A stretch of DNA of 64,000 nucleotides from Acidobacteriaceae bacterium. Its GTDB lineage: Bacteria > Acidobacteriota > Terriglobia > Terriglobales > Acidobacteriaceae. How positions within the stretch are numbered: position 1 is the stretch's first letter; each line of letters opens with the position of its first letter. This document shows, one piece after another, positions 1 to 8,973 of this stretch. Under the pieces are notes generated by a model. The model ran no database searches. It saw nothing but the letters and a program-made list of their open reading frames with translations, and was not told the DNA's origin. The DNA lies in assembly GCA_030037545.1 (NCBI GenBank), contig JASHRF010000010.1, positions 27,045-91,044 of the forward strand. The letters run 5' to 3'. A program made the translations under genes and the position numbers.

Positions 1-168
1 CTTGCGGACATCGCGGTACTCCTGCATGTAGCGGCCGGCCTGGCGGAGAAACCAGATCGGGGTGCGGTCCACCGGCTTGCGCAGACAGGCGCGCAGGAAG
101 CGGCTGCCGGCAAAGAGGTTTTCGTCCGGATTCTCGTCCGCGCCGGGGCCTTGGTGAGCTGATTCCAT
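1..168 (-). CDS. hemE: Uroporphyrinogen decarboxylase, N-terminal part (cut by window edge)
   Basis: Only the first 56 codons are inside the window; the gene runs off the left edge. Read on the minus strand from an ATG at 166-168, the peptide has an acidic leader followed by [20 protein letters not shown], the N-terminal signature of uroporphyrinogen decarboxylase; the RQAGRY segment lines the porphyrinogen pocket in this family. HemE removes four carboxyl groups from uroporphyrinogen III to give coproporphyrinogen III in cytoplasmic haem synthesis. It is divergent from ispG, with about 156 bases between the two starts. The family motif is unmistakable, but the rest of the gene cannot be checked here. 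Confidence 0.88.
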   Translation of the reverse strand, partial: MESAHQGPGADENPDENLFAGSRFLRACLRKPVDRTPIWFLRQAGRYMQEYRDVRK

Positions 169-324
169 ATAGAGTTGATTCTACCGGGGAGCGCGCGTCA
201 GAGAGACGGAGGCACCATAAATTGTCTTCGGCTGCCATCCAGGTCGAGACTGGAGATATCTGCCTTCGATCGGCTGCGTCCAAAACGAGGCGCCACAGGA
301 TCGCGCTGCGGGTAAACTAGAGCT

Positions 325-1566
325 ATGGCGGAGATACAGCGCAGGAAAACCCCTACGGTTAAGATCGGGCACGTTCGCATGGGCTGGGAGGTTCCGGTTG
401 TCGTTCAATCGATGACCAACACGGACACGGCGGACGTGGAAGGAACCATCGAACAGGTTGCGGCCCTGGCGCTGGCCGGGTCGGAGCTGGTGCGCGTCAC
501 GGTAAACAACGAGGACGCCGCGGCGGCCGTGCCGCACATTGTCGAGGGCCTGGAGAAGCGCGGGCTGCGCGTGCCCATTGTCGGCGACTTCCACTACAAC
601 GGGCACATCCTGCTCAAGAAGTATCCGGCCACGGCGCGGGCGCTGGCCAAGTACCGCATCAATCCGGGCAATGTTTCGATCGGGCGCAGGGACGACGACA
701 ACTTCCGCATCATGGTGGAGTGCGCGGTCGAGAACCGGAAACCGGTGCGCATCGGGGTGAACTGGGGCTCGCTGGATCAGGCGCTGCTGACGCGCATGAT
801 GGACGAGAACAGCAAGCGGCCTGAGCCGATGCCGGCGCGCGAGGTGATGATCGAGGCCATGATCGCCAGCGCGCTCAACTCGGCTGCCGCGGCGGAACAT
901 TACGGGCTGGGCCACGACATGATTATCCTGTCGGCCAAGGTGAGCGGGGTGCGGGACCTGCTTGACGTCTATAGCAAACTTGCCGAGCGCTGCGATTACG
1001 CGCTGCATCTGGGGTTGACGGAAGCGGGCATGGGATCGAAGGGGCTGATTGCATCAACTGCGGGCCTCGCGCCGTTGCTGCTGGCGGGGATTGGCGACAC
1101 CATTCGCGTGAGCCTTACGCCGAAGCCGGGCGGAGATCGCACGGAAGAGGTGCAGGCCGCGCAACAAATTTTGCAGTCGCTTTCGATTCGCAGCTTCATG
1201 CCGCAGGTGACGAGCTGCCCCGGCTGCGGGCGCACGACGAGCACTTATTTCCAGGAGCTGGCCGAGCAGATTCAGAGTTACCTGCGCACGTCGATGCCGG
1301 AGTGGCGGAAGAAATATGCGGGCGTGGAGGATCTGAAGCTTGCGGTGATGGGCTGCGTGGTGAACGGACCCGGCGAATCGAAGCATGCCAACCTGGGCAT
1401 CAGCCTGCCGGGAACGTTCGAAGAGCCCAAGGCGCCGGTTTACGTGGACGGCAAGCTCTACACCACGCTGCGCGGCGACACGATTGTGGCCGAGTTCAAG
1501 CAGATCCTCGACAGGTACGTGGAGAGCCACTACGGCAAAAAGAGCGTGGAGCTGATTGGAGCGTAG
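325..1566 (+). CDS. ispG: 4-hydroxy-3-methylbut-2-enyl-diphosphate synthase (IspG/GcpE)
   Basis: The 413-residue product matches IspG in length and motifs. It is the cytoplasmic [4Fe-4S] enzyme that reductively opens methylerythritol cyclodiphosphate to HMBPP, the penultimate step of the MEP isoprenoid pathway. The N-terminal TIM-barrel portion carries [11 protein letters not shown] (about residues 26-36). The cluster-binding end carries SCPGCGR (Cys298, Cys301) and [11 protein letters not shown] (Cys344, with Glu351 as the expected fourth ligand). All four cluster ligands are present, so the enzyme should be active. The ATG at 325 fits the family N-terminus. The gene stands alone, divergent from hemE, and is followed by about 400 bases without a clear gene. 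Confidence 0.95.
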   Translation: MAEIQRRKTPTVKIGHVRMGWEVPVVVQSMTNTDTADVEGTIEQVAALALAGSELVRVTVNNEDAAAAVPHIVEGLEKRGLRVPIVGDFHYNGHILLKKYPATARALAKYRINPGNVSIGRRDDDNFRIMVECAVENRKPVRIGVNWGSLDQALLTRMMDENSKRPEPMPAREVMIEAMIASALNSAAAAEHYGLGHDMIILSAKVSGVRDLLDVYSKLAERCDYALHLGLTEAGMGSKGLIASTAGLAPLLLAGIGDTIRVSLTPKPGGDRTEEVQAAQQILQSLSIRSFMPQVTSCPGCGRTTSTYFQELAEQIQSYLRTSMPEWRKKYAGVEDLKLAVMGCVVNGPGESKHANLGISLPGTFEEPKAPVYVDGKLYTTLRGDTIVAEFKQILDRYVESHYGKKSVELIGA

Positions 1567-1965
1567 GCGCGTTCTGAATAGCTCTTCGGGCTCCAATTGT
1601 ACACAGGCTTCTCTTTGTTCCCCTCACCAGGCTGAGGATGGAATGCGGCCGAATCATGGCCGCGGTCTTGAATTTCTTCGCAGTCGAATTTATAGTCTAT
1701 CGGCACTGTTACACGAATCGCCCTCAATCTCTCAATCGCCTGTCGCCTTTCCTGTTTGAGAAAGAGGCCGCACCTGACGAACCTCATCCCCCTCTTCCAG
1801 CTTCTATTGATTCCGGAAGACGCACTGCGAGGCTGTCACCCCATCTTTCGATCTTCATTGGAGTTTTTCCCGCCTCATAAAGCAGTTTTGCCCTGTATGC
1901 CCGCGCCTGCTTTTCGCGCGCTGCCGAGTGAGTTACCATGGTCCTTCCCCGGAAAGAAGGCTCTC
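1567..1965. other. Intergenic stretch, no supported gene
   Basis: About 400 bases separate ispG from the next gene. A frame open through 1756-1965 joins the downstream protein but has no signal peptide, no Shine-Dalgarno sequence and no family resemblance, so I read it as 5' untranslated or promoter DNA. No hairpin with a U tract was found after ispG. Confidence 0.5.
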
Positions 1966-2484
1966 ATGATGCGCCGTCGCCTCTGGCTGACGTTGATCGC
2001 ATTGGCTGTCCCACTCGCGCTCTTTGCTGCCAAGCCCAAGAAATGCGTCACGGCTGACGAAGCCGCCAAAATGCTCAACAAAGACGTTTGCATTTCGGCG
2101 CATGTGTATGACGTGGTGCAACTTCCCGACGGGACCCGGTTTCTGGACGTGTGCTCGCCGCAGACTCCGGACGACAAATGCCGGTTTACGGTGGTGAGCC
2201 TGTGGGAGGATCACGATACGGTGGGCGAGCTGAAGAAATATCGCGACATGGACGTGCAGGTGCGCGGTATTGTGCGGCCCATGCACGGGCGCGCGGGGAT
2301 GGTGTTGAGCCATGCGCGGCAGTTTTACGGCGGTCCGCCGAAGTTCAAGGCCAATCCCCTGCTGGCGCATGGGTTCAACGCCGAACAGGACCGGCCGCCG
2401 GTCATCGATCCCAACCTGCGCGCGCAGGGAACGCGGCGAGCGTTTATGAATACGCGGGATCAGGAGACGATGCCGGCCAAGTAG
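1966..2484 (+). CDS. Small secreted hypothetical protein, OB-fold-like
   Basis: The product is 172 residues if it starts at the ATG at 1966 (a second ATG follows at 1969). A GGAAAGAAGG Shine-Dalgarno sequence at 1951-1960 supports this over an upstream start at 1756. An Arg-rich n-region and LWLTLIALAVPLALFAA form a signal peptide. The mature part has a beta-rich pattern (KDVCISAHVYDVVQLPDGTR, then VVSLWEDHD, then DMDVQVRGIVRPMHGRAG) that recalls small OB-fold tRNA-anticodon-like domains found in exported bacterial proteins. Two to three cysteines are present (KKCVTAD, DVCIS, DVCS). Function is unknown. The gene converges on the MFS gene and shares a long inverted repeat with its 3' side. Confidence 0.62.
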   Translation: MMRRRLWLTLIALAVPLALFAAKPKKCVTADEAAKMLNKDVCISAHVYDVVQLPDGTRFLDVCSPQTPDDKCRFTVVSLWEDHDTVGELKKYRDMDVQVRGIVRPMHGRAGMVLSHARQFYGGPPKFKANPLLAHGFNAEQDRPPVIDPNLRAQGTRRAFMNTRDQETMPAK

Positions 2485-2490
2485 CGGGCC

Positions 2491-2609
2491 AGCGGGGTTA
2501 GCGGCGCTGGCAAGATGTCGGCCGAGGTGCAAGCCAAGATCGCGCCGTGCACTCCCTCAAGTTGATTTACTCCAATCGTTGTCCATTCCTTAGCTCCGCT
2601 AACCCCGCT
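2491..2609. repeat. Inverted repeat between convergent genes
   Basis: AGCGGGGTTAGCGG at 2491-2504 is the exact reverse complement of CCGCTAACCCCGCT at 2596-2609, with 91 bases between the arms. It lies between the convergent ends of the small secreted protein and the MFS gene and could fold as a bidirectional terminator. No U tract follows, so a terminator role is only inferred. Confidence 0.5.
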
Positions 2610-2616
2610 GACAATG

Positions 2617-3837
2617 CTAACTCCGCTTCTCTTCCAACTCCGGCGCAAAGCGGGCGCCAATCAGCAGAATGATGCACGAGACGAGAAGAGTCACCAGGGT
2701 TGCGCCCAGGCCGAGGCTGAGGTTGGAACGGTCGGAGATGGCGCCGATGATCTGAGGGGAAAACGCGTCGCCAAAGCAGTGAATGCAGAAAAGGTTGATG
2801 GAGATGGCGGTGGCGCGGACGGGCGCCGAGACGGAGTTGACCAGCGCGGTATTCAATGGGCCGGTGTTGAGGAACAGAAAGAACTCGGCTGCAACCAGTG
2901 AGGGGACAGCCCAGGATCGCGGACCGAAAAAGACGAGCGCGCCAAAGGGCAGCGTGAGTGCCACGCTCCATGCGGAGATGAGGTAGAGGGCGCGATGGTT
3001 GGTGCGCAGCCAGATCTGCGCGAGCCAGCCGCCGATGATGGTTCCGGCGATTCCGTCTACCACCGTGATGGCGCCAACGGTGAGGCTGGCCTTGCCCATT
3101 GACATACCGGCCGAGCGGCGCAGAAACTCGGGCATCCACCAGGCGATGCCGCCCATGGCAAAGGTCAGCATGGCGAGACCGAAGGTTGCGGTCAGGAAGG
3201 CGGGATTGCAGAAGAGCCCGAGGACGGTATTGCGATCGAGAGTGGGCGCGATGTGGTCCGAAGCGCCGCGCTCGGGCTCGCGGCCCAGCCAACCGTAAAG
3301 AGCGGCGGCCAGAAAGCCTGGCACTGCGCAAACGAAAAAGGACGCGCGCCAGCCCCAGCGCGAGCCCATCTCGCCGCCGGCCAGATAGCCCAGAGCGGCG
3401 CCGACAGGGATGGCGACATAAAAGATGGATAGGATGCGGTTGCGCTCGCGCTCCGGATAAAAATCGGAGAGCACGGCGGGCGCGAAGATTCCGAATGTGG
3501 CTTCGCCGATGCCGACCAATGCCTGGCGCATGTAGAGGGTTGCGTAGCTGTGCACCCAGAGCGCGGCGAGTGTGGCCAGGCTCCAGAGCGTAGCGCCGGC
3601 GATAATCAGCGGCTTGCGGCGGAAACGATCTCCGAGCCAACCAGTCAACGGCGCGGCAATCATGTAAAAAACGAAAAACGCTGTCCCCAGCGCACCCATC
3701 TGCTGGTCAGTGGCGTGGAACTCGTGCTGGATGGGCCGCATCTCGCCGGAAAGGATGTAGCGATCGATGTAATTGAGCAGGTTGAGGGCGATGAGCAGCA
3801 GGACTGTCCCTGTTGCGGGGCTGATACGGGAGCGCAT
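2617..3837 (-). CDS. MFS transporter, spinster-like
   Basis: Polytopic inner-membrane protein of about 406 residues from the ATG at 3837, with roughly twelve hydrophobic helices. The N-terminus contains LNLLNYIDRYILSG, typical of the spinster-like branch of the major facilitator superfamily, followed by the MFS loop 2-3 motif as GWLGDRFRRKP. These transporters move organic anions, lipids or aromatic compounds by proton or sodium coupling; the substrate cannot be read from sequence. A GTG at 3906 would add 23 residues (MSYLKGCAETL...) with no membrane or targeting logic, so I prefer 3837. It is downstream of queF on the same strand after about 120 bases, so co-transcription is possible but unproven. 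Confidence 0.85.
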   Translation of the reverse strand: MRSRISPATGTVLLLIALNLLNYIDRYILSGEMRPIQHEFHATDQQMGALGTAFFVFYMIAAPLTGWLGDRFRRKPLIIAGATLWSLATLAALWVHSYATLYMRQALVGIGEATFGIFAPAVLSDFYPERERNRILSIFYVAIPVGAALGYLAGGEMGSRWGWRASFFVCAVPGFLAAALYGWLGREPERGASDHIAPTLDRNTVLGLFCNPAFLTATFGLAMLTFAMGGIAWWMPEFLRRSAGMSMGKASLTVGAITVVDGIAGTIIGGWLAQIWLRTNHRALYLISAWSVALTLPFGALVFFGPRSWAVPSLVAAEFFLFLNTGPLNTALVNSVSAPVRATAISINLFCIHCFGDAFSPQIIGAISDRSNLSLGLGATLVTLLVSCIILLIGARFAPELEEKRS

Positions 3838-3957
3838 GGTTTGAGTCGCAGTCGACAAGCGGGCTGGTCCAAGAAGGGTCTCAGCGCAACCTTTAAGATA
3901 AGACACTACTCACGGATGGGCAAAAGCGTGAAGGAAAATCCAGGCCACCGGAATGGG

Positions 3958-4356
3958 TCAGGCTACCGGCCGCGGCCAGCGCGCTTCCACGGTGGTGCCG
4001 ATGCCGCCGCGGGGGCGAAAGACGCCTTTCACAACTGCCCACACCGGGTTGCAGGCTTTGACCACGTCGTCCAGAACCTGGTTGACGATGTTCTCCTGGA
4101 AGATGCCGAGATTGCGGTAGGAGAAGAGATACTCTTTGAGCGACTTCAACTCCAGGCAGCGGTCGCGGGGCATGTAGCGGATGGTAAGCACACCGAAATC
4201 GGGCAGGCCGGTTTTGGGGCAGACGGAGGTCAGCTCGGGATCGTCAATTTCGATTTCGTAACCGGGAAATTGATTCTGCCAGGTTTCGATGGGCGGAAAG
4301 ACAAAATCCAGGCCGGCCTTGGCGTGCTCGTCGGTGTAGCGGGGCGAAGAAACCAT
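3958..4356 (-). CDS. queF: NADPH-dependent 7-cyano-7-deazaguanine reductase (type I QueF)
   Basis: The 132-residue product is the short, unimodular type of QueF. This cytoplasmic enzyme reduces preQ0 to preQ1 in queuosine tRNA modification. ELTSVCPKTGLPDFG carries the nucleophilic Cys46 and Asp53, which form and reduce the thioimide. CLELKSLKEYLFSYRNLGIFQENIVN is the QueF signature that contributes NADPH binding. The gene sits 20 bases after the TM2-domain gene on the same strand and 120 bases before the MFS gene. No other queuosine gene and no preQ1 riboswitch-like leader is visible nearby. Length, catalytic residues and motif order all agree with the family. Confidence 0.96.
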   Translation of the reverse strand: MVSSPRYTDEHAKAGLDFVFPPIETWQNQFPGYEIEIDDPELTSVCPKTGLPDFGVLTIRYMPRDRCLELKSLKEYLFSYRNLGIFQENIVNQVLDDVVKACNPVWAVVKGVFRPRGGIGTTVEARWPRPVA

Positions 4357-4376
4357 GGCTCCATTCTACGAGGCTT

Positions 4377-4769
4377 TCATACCGCTTGCCCCGCTTGCGG
4401 CTTCTGCTTCAAGTTTGATTGCAGGTTGCAGCGGCGAACCATGAAAGGAATGAGAAACAAATCGACCAGTTCCCAGACCAGGGTTACGAGCAGCAGCAAA
4501 CCGGCCAGGGCATCGCAAAGCATGGCGCGAAGCAAATCGGGTTTTACCACCATAACAGTGCCGGCGATGAGCAGAGCGATGAGCGAAAAGACGAGCATGA
4601 GCAGCCCGGTGACGCGCCGGCGCAGGTACAGCCGGTGGACGCCGAGCCAGCCCAGCGGCACAGCCAGAACGTAGACCAGCCAGAGTTTCTTGTCGTGTCT
4701 GGTGAAGGCTTCATGAGAGGCGCGGTTCTCGAGAGGTGCGGTTGGTTTTTCCGATTGCCGATCTTGCAT
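4377..4769 (-). CDS. TM2-domain membrane protein
   Basis: Small membrane protein of 130 residues. After a polar N-terminus of about 28 residues come two or three hydrophobic helices: WLVYVLAVPLGWLGVHRLYL, then GLLMLVFSLIALLIAGTVMVV, then LAGLLLLVTLVWELVDLFLIP. The GWLGVHRLYLRR...G and WELVDLFLIP elements are the TM2 signature, a two-helix hairpin with a conserved polar loop whose molecular role is unknown in bacteria. It is the first gene of a minus-strand run with queF 20 bases downstream. The link to queuosine synthesis is positional only. Confidence 0.8.
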   Translation of the reverse strand: MQDRQSEKPTAPLENRASHEAFTRHDKKLWLVYVLAVPLGWLGVHRLYLRRRVTGLLMLVFSLIALLIAGTVMVVKPDLLRAMLCDALAGLLLLVTLVWELVDLFLIPFMVRRCNLQSNLKQKPQAGQAV

Positions 4770-5009
4770 CGCATTCCCCCGGGTTAGCGCGCGGAGTGAA
4801 TGAACTCATTTCGCACGAATAGAGCCATTGTAGGGCAAGCGCCGGGCAGACGCGGGTGATTTGTTGCAATAAGGCCAGCGCGCTTCAGCGAAGAGCAGTA
4901 CGGTTCAACACGCGAAATGATTCGAGCGCGAAAATTGGCTGCGCCAGCAAGAATCTCTGCGCCGCGGGCATAAGTAATTGAGTCCTATATACTGACACTG
5001 GTTACCGGG

Positions 5010-6248
5010 ATGGCTGAGGCAAGAACGCAAACGAGCCGGCGCTGGCTTTGGATGGGCGCCGTGGTGGTGTTGGTGGCCGTGTTCTTCGTGGCGCGTTTTC
5101 TGTTGCGCGAGCGGCTCACGGTGCGCGCCGTGGAGGTGCAGCATGAGCAGATTATTAACACGGTGAGCACCAATGGGCGCGTCGAGCCCGAGAAAGCCTA
5201 CGACTTCTATAGCCCCATTCCGACCACGGTGAAGGCCGTGTATGTGGAGCCGGGCGACGTGGTCCCGGCCGGCAAGCTCATGGTGGTGCTGGACGACGTG
5301 GAGGCGCGGGCGCACGTAGCTTCGGCAGAGAGTGGAATCAAGGCGGCGCAGGCGGCGCTCTTCGCCGTGCTGCACAACGGGACCCAGGCCGAGCAGCAGG
5401 CTTCCGAGGCTGAGATTACCCAGGACCGGTTGAGTGTCGACCAGGCCCGGCACGATCTCGATGCCCTGACGCGCCTGGAGTCTACGGGCGCCGCTGCTCC
5501 CGACGAAGTGGCTGTGGCGCAGCAGCGGCTGGCCACCGCGGAAGCGGCCCTGAACGCAGCCGAACAGACTTCAAAGAGCCGCTACTCATCCGATGAGATT
5601 GCCCGCGCGCGCGCCGCGCTCAGCGATGCCGAGGCCAATCTTGCCGCGGCGCAGTCCGTGGAAGCGCAGACGCGCATGGTCGCGCCCATCCGGGGAACGG
5701 TGTACACCCTGGATGCGGCGCCCTCCGACTTTGCCGAACAGGGCAAGCTGCTGCTGCAAATGGCGAATCTGAAGCTGGAGCGGGTGCGCGCCTATTTTGA
5801 CGAGCCCGACCTGGGCCGGTTGGCGGTGGACCAGAAGGTGGTGATCCGCTGGGACGCCAAGCCCAGCCAGGAGTGGCACGGGCATATTGAGCGCCTTCCG
5901 GCATCGGTGGTGACTTATACCACGCGCAACGTAGGCGAGGTGCTGGTTTCGATCGACGGGCCGAGGGACGGCCTGCTGCCGGATACGAATGTAACCGTGC
6001 AAGTGACCACCGCCAGCCAACCCAACGCGCTGAGCATGCCGCGCGAGGCGTTGTACTCAGAGAATGGCCAATACTACGTCTACAAAATTGTGGGCAACCA
6101 ACTGCGGCGCACTCCGGTGACCATCGGAGCTCCGAATCTGACCCAGGTGCCCGTACTTTCCGGCCTGAAAGAAGGTGACTGGGTGGCAACGGGAACAACC
6201 AACGGCCAGCCCTTGCAGCAGGGCGTGCCAGTCAAGGTTGAACAGTGA
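5010..6248 (+). CDS. Periplasmic adaptor (membrane fusion protein, HlyD/RND-MFP family)
   Basis: The 412-residue product has a single N-terminal anchor (WLWMGAVVVLVAVFFVARFLL, residues about 13-33), a split lipoyl domain (VKAVYVEPGDVVPAGKLMVVLDD and later MVAPIRGTVYTLD), an alanine-rich alpha-hairpin (about 105-220), and a beta-barrel/membrane-proximal end (VPVLSGLKEGDWVATG). This is the standard order for adaptors that connect an inner-membrane pump to TolC. The gene overlaps the next one by a GTGA junction, and a TolC homologue closes the operon. No RND, ABC (MacB-like) or MFS pump gene lies in the operon, so the inner-membrane partner must be encoded elsewhere. Substrate unknown. Confidence 0.88.
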   Translation: MAEARTQTSRRWLWMGAVVVLVAVFFVARFLLRERLTVRAVEVQHEQIINTVSTNGRVEPEKAYDFYSPIPTTVKAVYVEPGDVVPAGKLMVVLDDVEARAHVASAESGIKAAQAALFAVLHNGTQAEQQASEAEITQDRLSVDQARHDLDALTRLESTGAAAPDEVAVAQQRLATAEAALNAAEQTSKSRYSSDEIARARAALSDAEANLAAAQSVEAQTRMVAPIRGTVYTLDAAPSDFAEQGKLLLQMANLKLERVRAYFDEPDLGRLAVDQKVVIRWDAKPSQEWHGHIERLPASVVTYTTRNVGEVLVSIDGPRDGLLPDTNVTVQVTTASQPNALSMPREALYSENGQYYVYKIVGNQLRRTPVTIGAPNLTQVPVLSGLKEGDWVATGTTNGQPLQQGVPVKVEQ

Positions 6249-7291
6249 AGCGGATTTTCGCCACCGGACGCGGCCTGGCGGCAGGGCTGTTGGCAGGCGC
6301 GCTTGCGGCATCGGGCGCGGCCGCGGCTGCTTGGGACGGTTCTGTTGTTTCGGGGGGTGCGGAGGGCGCCGGCAAAGCGGCTGCGCGCGGCGCGCTGGCG
6401 CAGGCCAATGACGCACTGCAAGCCGGCGAGGCCGATAAGGCGCTTTCCTTGATCCAGTCTCTGCCCGGCGGTGGTGTCGATGATGCCGAGGCAGAAAACC
6501 TGGCCTGCCGCATTGAGTTCACCATGGAGCAATGGGAGCCTGCGATTCGCGCCTGCCAGCAGGCCATCAAGCTCGATCCGCAGAACTCCTACAACCATCT
6601 GTGGTTGGGGCGCGCGCTGGGCGAAAAGGCCGATAAATCCTCATTTCTGAACGCATTTACGCTGGGCAAACGTGTACTGGAGGAGTTTCAGCGGTCCACG
6701 CAGCTCGACCCGCGCAACGCTGAAGCGCTCTCCGACCTGGGCGAGTTTTATCTGGAAGCGCCGGGCCTGGTAGGTGGGGGTCTAGAAAAAGCCGCGAGCG
6801 TGGCCGAAGAGCTGGACCGCGTGGATCCGGTGCGTGCGGCAGAGTTGCGCGCGGGCATTGCCGGCGAAAGCGGCGATTATGGCGGGGCCGAAGCCGATTT
6901 AAAGAAGGCGCTTGCCATCAGCCACCATCCGGCGCGGCAATGGGCTACTCTGGCGAGGTTCTACGCGGCACGCGGCCGCTGGGTCGAATTGGAGAACGCC
7001 GTCGGCAACTGCGAGGCGGCCGAGGCGCGCGATCCTCATGCGGCCGTGGCGCTCTTTGACGCGGCGGGGGTGCTGATTAAGGTCAAGCGCGATCCGAAGA
7101 TGGCGATCAAGCTTCTTGAAGAATACCTCGCCAGCCTGGACAAGACGGAGGAGGCCCCCGCATTTGTGGCCTACGTGCGCCTGGCGCGGCTGCAACAAGA
7201 GCAGGGCGACGCGGCGAATGCGCAAGTGGCCATGTCCGCAGCATACGGGCTGGCTCACGAGTACCGCCCGGTGCAGGATTTGAGACGATAA
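6245..7291 (+). CDS. Secreted TPR-repeat protein
   Basis: The 348-residue protein starts at a GTG (6245) whose last bases form the adaptor stop (GTGA overlap), a sign of translational coupling. A basic start and GLAAGLLAGALAASGAAAAAW look like a signal peptide. The rest is helical with tetratricopeptide character, for example EPAIRACQQAIKLDPQNSYN, LEEFQRSTQLDPRNAEALSD and ALAISHHPARQWATLARFY. TPR proteins act as protein-protein scaffolds. Between an adaptor and a TolC gene it may be a periplasmic accessory of the export machine, which is inferred from position. No catalytic motif is seen. Confidence 0.78.
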   Translation: MKRIFATGRGLAAGLLAGALAASGAAAAAWDGSVVSGGAEGAGKAAARGALAQANDALQAGEADKALSLIQSLPGGGVDDAEAENLACRIEFTMEQWEPAIRACQQAIKLDPQNSYNHLWLGRALGEKADKSSFLNAFTLGKRVLEEFQRSTQLDPRNAEALSDLGEFYLEAPGLVGGGLEKAASVAEELDRVDPVRAAELRAGIAGESGDYGGAEADLKKALAISHHPARQWATLARFYAARGRWVELENAVGNCEAAEARDPHAAVALFDAAGVLIKVKRDPKMAIKLLEEYLASLDKTEEAPAFVAYVRLARLQQEQGDAANAQVAMSAAYGLAHEYRPVQDLRR

Positions 7292-7306
7292 CGGGATGCA
7301 GAGTTG

Positions 7307-8647
7307 ATGGCGGGGCAAAATTCGCGCTTGATGCTGGCGGGAGTTCTGGCAGGGGCGGCCCTGCTCGTGGTTCCGGCCGCCGCGTGGGCGCAGGTGTCAC
7401 TGCGCACGGTCGTGGAGATGGCGCAGCGCAACAGCAGCACGGTGCGGCTGGCGCAGGCCGATGTATTGAAAGCCGCTGCAAACTTGTCTGAAAGCCGCGA
7501 TGTATTTGTTCCCTCGCTCAACTTCGGTTCCGGGCTGCCGGTATTTCCGGAGGTTGGATTCACCGGCAACCTGCCGACCATCTGGGACGCGAACGTGCAG
7601 TCACTGGCCTTCAGCATGGGCCAGATTCGCTACGTTCAGGCAGCGCGAATGGGTTTGCGGGCCGCTCAGCTCAGCCTCAACGACGCAAAGGAGCAGGTGA
7701 CGCTCGATGCCTCCGACGACTACATCGAATTGGACACGGTGAATCGCGAGCTGGAGGCGGCGCGCGAGCAGGAAGACGATGCCGCGCGGCTCGTGGCCAT
7801 TGAGCAGGAGCGCGCTGAGGCGGGTGTGGACCCGCTGAGCCAGTTGCTGCAGGCGCGGCTGACGGCCGCAGAGATCAAGCTCAAGCGGCTGCACCTGGAG
7901 ACGCGCGCCGCCGCGCTGGCCAAGCAGATTTCAGTCCTGACCGGGCTTCCGACAGCCTCAATTGTGCCCGACCACGGCAGCATTCCAGAAATTCCCGCCG
8001 TCACGGGCGACGAAGTACCGCGGCAGAGCGCGGCGCTCGATTCCGCGGAGATGATTGCGCGTTCGAAGGAACGTGCGGCCAAAGGAGACCAGTTGCGCAC
8101 CTGGACGCCTACGTTGGGCTTTGGCGTGCTTTATAACCGCAATACGACAGTGCTTAACGATATTGAGAGTTACTTTAATCCGAAAAAGCCATTTCCGGCT
8201 AACAATTTCAGTTCCGGCATTTCCATCCAGCTACCGATCTTTAACGCCGAGCTGCGCGCCCAGGCTCGCGCGTCCGCCGCCGATGCGCTACGCGCCAAAG
8301 TAGAAGCGGAACAAGCCGAGCGCCAGAACGAAGTCCAGATCGTGGAGCTGGACAGCAGTCTGCGCGAGCTGGACACGGAAGCGGAAATCGCCAGCCTGAA
8401 GCAGCAGATTGCCGGCGAGCAGTTGAAGACGGTGATGACGCAGCTGGAACTGGGCAGCGGCGCCGGCAACGGGCCGGGGGCTCCCGCGCCGCTCAGCCCC
8501 CAGGCCGAGCAACAGGCACGCATTGACGAGCGCGCGAAGTACGAAGATGCTCTGGATGCCGGTCTGCAGTTGAGCAAGGCGCGGCTCAGCCTGCTGCGCG
8601 CGCTGGGGCACATGCAGGACTGGCTCAACGAGTTGCAGATTCATTAG
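7307..8647 (+). CDS. TolC-family outer-membrane efflux protein
   Basis: About 446 residues from the ATG at 7307; the frame also has a TTG one codon earlier. A signal peptide (LMLAGVLAGAALLVVPAAAWA) is followed by two long alpha-helical halves with the heptad-rich Ala/Glu/Gln composition of TolC (SLRTVVEMAQRNSSTVRLAQAD; LSLNDAKEQVTLDASDDYIELD) and a beta segment (SSGISIQLPIFNAELRAQ), with a matching second half. TolC proteins form trimeric outer-membrane channels. It is the last gene of the adaptor - TPR - TolC operon, 15 bases after the TPR stop. It shares no close sequence with the other TolC at 30.6-32.0 kb. Confidence 0.88.
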   Translation: MAGQNSRLMLAGVLAGAALLVVPAAAWAQVSLRTVVEMAQRNSSTVRLAQADVLKAAANLSESRDVFVPSLNFGSGLPVFPEVGFTGNLPTIWDANVQSLAFSMGQIRYVQAARMGLRAAQLSLNDAKEQVTLDASDDYIELDTVNRELEAAREQEDDAARLVAIEQERAEAGVDPLSQLLQARLTAAEIKLKRLHLETRAAALAKQISVLTGLPTASIVPDHGSIPEIPAVTGDEVPRQSAALDSAEMIARSKERAAKGDQLRTWTPTLGFGVLYNRNTTVLNDIESYFNPKKPFPANNFSSGISIQLPIFNAELRAQARASAADALRAKVEAEQAERQNEVQIVELDSSLRELDTEAEIASLKQQIAGEQLKTVMTQLELGSGAGNGPGAPAPLSPQAEQQARIDERAKYEDALDAGLQLSKARLSLLRALGHMQDWLNELQIH

Positions 8648-8753
8648 AGCGGAACAAGAGTCACCGTGGCTTGCAGGGAGTATTCAGGGCATTTCCTGAT
8701 GAAAAATATCGCTTCGCGGGCGTGCCTCCGGGATACGCCTACTCTGGTTCCGC
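8647..8753. repeat. Imperfect inverted repeat after the TolC operon
   Basis: AGCGGAACAAGAGT at 8647-8660 pairs with ACTCTGGTTCCGCT at 8740-8753 at 13 of 14 positions, with a small TCAGG/CCTGA hairpin inside. It begins at the last base of the TolC stop codon. It may be a structured 3' end or a small palindromic element; no U tract is present. Confidence 0.4.
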
Positions 8754-8836
8754 TGTGATTGCACCGCTGTGCGAACCCTGATAATCTGTCAATGGTTCCG
8801 TGGAAGCGGCTTTTAATTCCACTTAGGATCGTGTGT

Positions 8837-8913
8837 GCGCCCGTAGCTCAGCTGGATAGAGCGACTGACTACGAATCAGTAGGCCGGGAGTTCGAATCTC
8901 TCCGGGCGCACCA
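8837..8913 (+). tRNA. tRNA-Arg (anticodon ACG)
   Basis: The 77-base sequence folds as a complete cloverleaf. The acceptor stem is GCGCCCG / CGGGCGC with an encoded CCA end. The D arm is GCTC/GAGC, the anticodon stem is ACTGA/TCAGT with loop CTACGAA (anticodon ACG), and the T arm is GGGAG-TTCGAAT-CTCTC. ACG arginine tRNA normally has A34 deaminated to inosine by TadA and then reads CGU, CGC and CGA. It stands between the TolC operon and a convergent secreted-protein gene. Confidence 0.97.
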
Positions 8914-8915
8914 TA

Positions 8916-8940
8916 TAAGTTCAATTTTATAATGAACTTA
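8916..8940. terminator. AT-rich hairpin after tRNA-Arg
   Basis: TAAGTTCA at 8916-8923 and TGAACTTA at 8933-8940 form an 8-bp stem with a 9-base AT loop, three bases after the tRNA CCA end and 33 bases before the end of the convergent gene. The position suits a transcription terminator for either strand; only the fold is visible. Confidence 0.4.
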
Positions 8941-8973
8941 AAGGTCGGTTGTGGCGTCACCGAGCTCGAAAAA

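Noticed and set aside
4357..4376. preQ1 riboswitch upstream of queF
   Set aside because: Only 20 bases separate queF from the TM2 gene, and the TM2 leader shows no preQ1 aptamer-like hairpin plus A-rich tail.
8837..8940. tRNA-Arg as an integration (att) site
   Set aside because: There is no integrase and no repeat of the tRNA 3' end elsewhere in the window.
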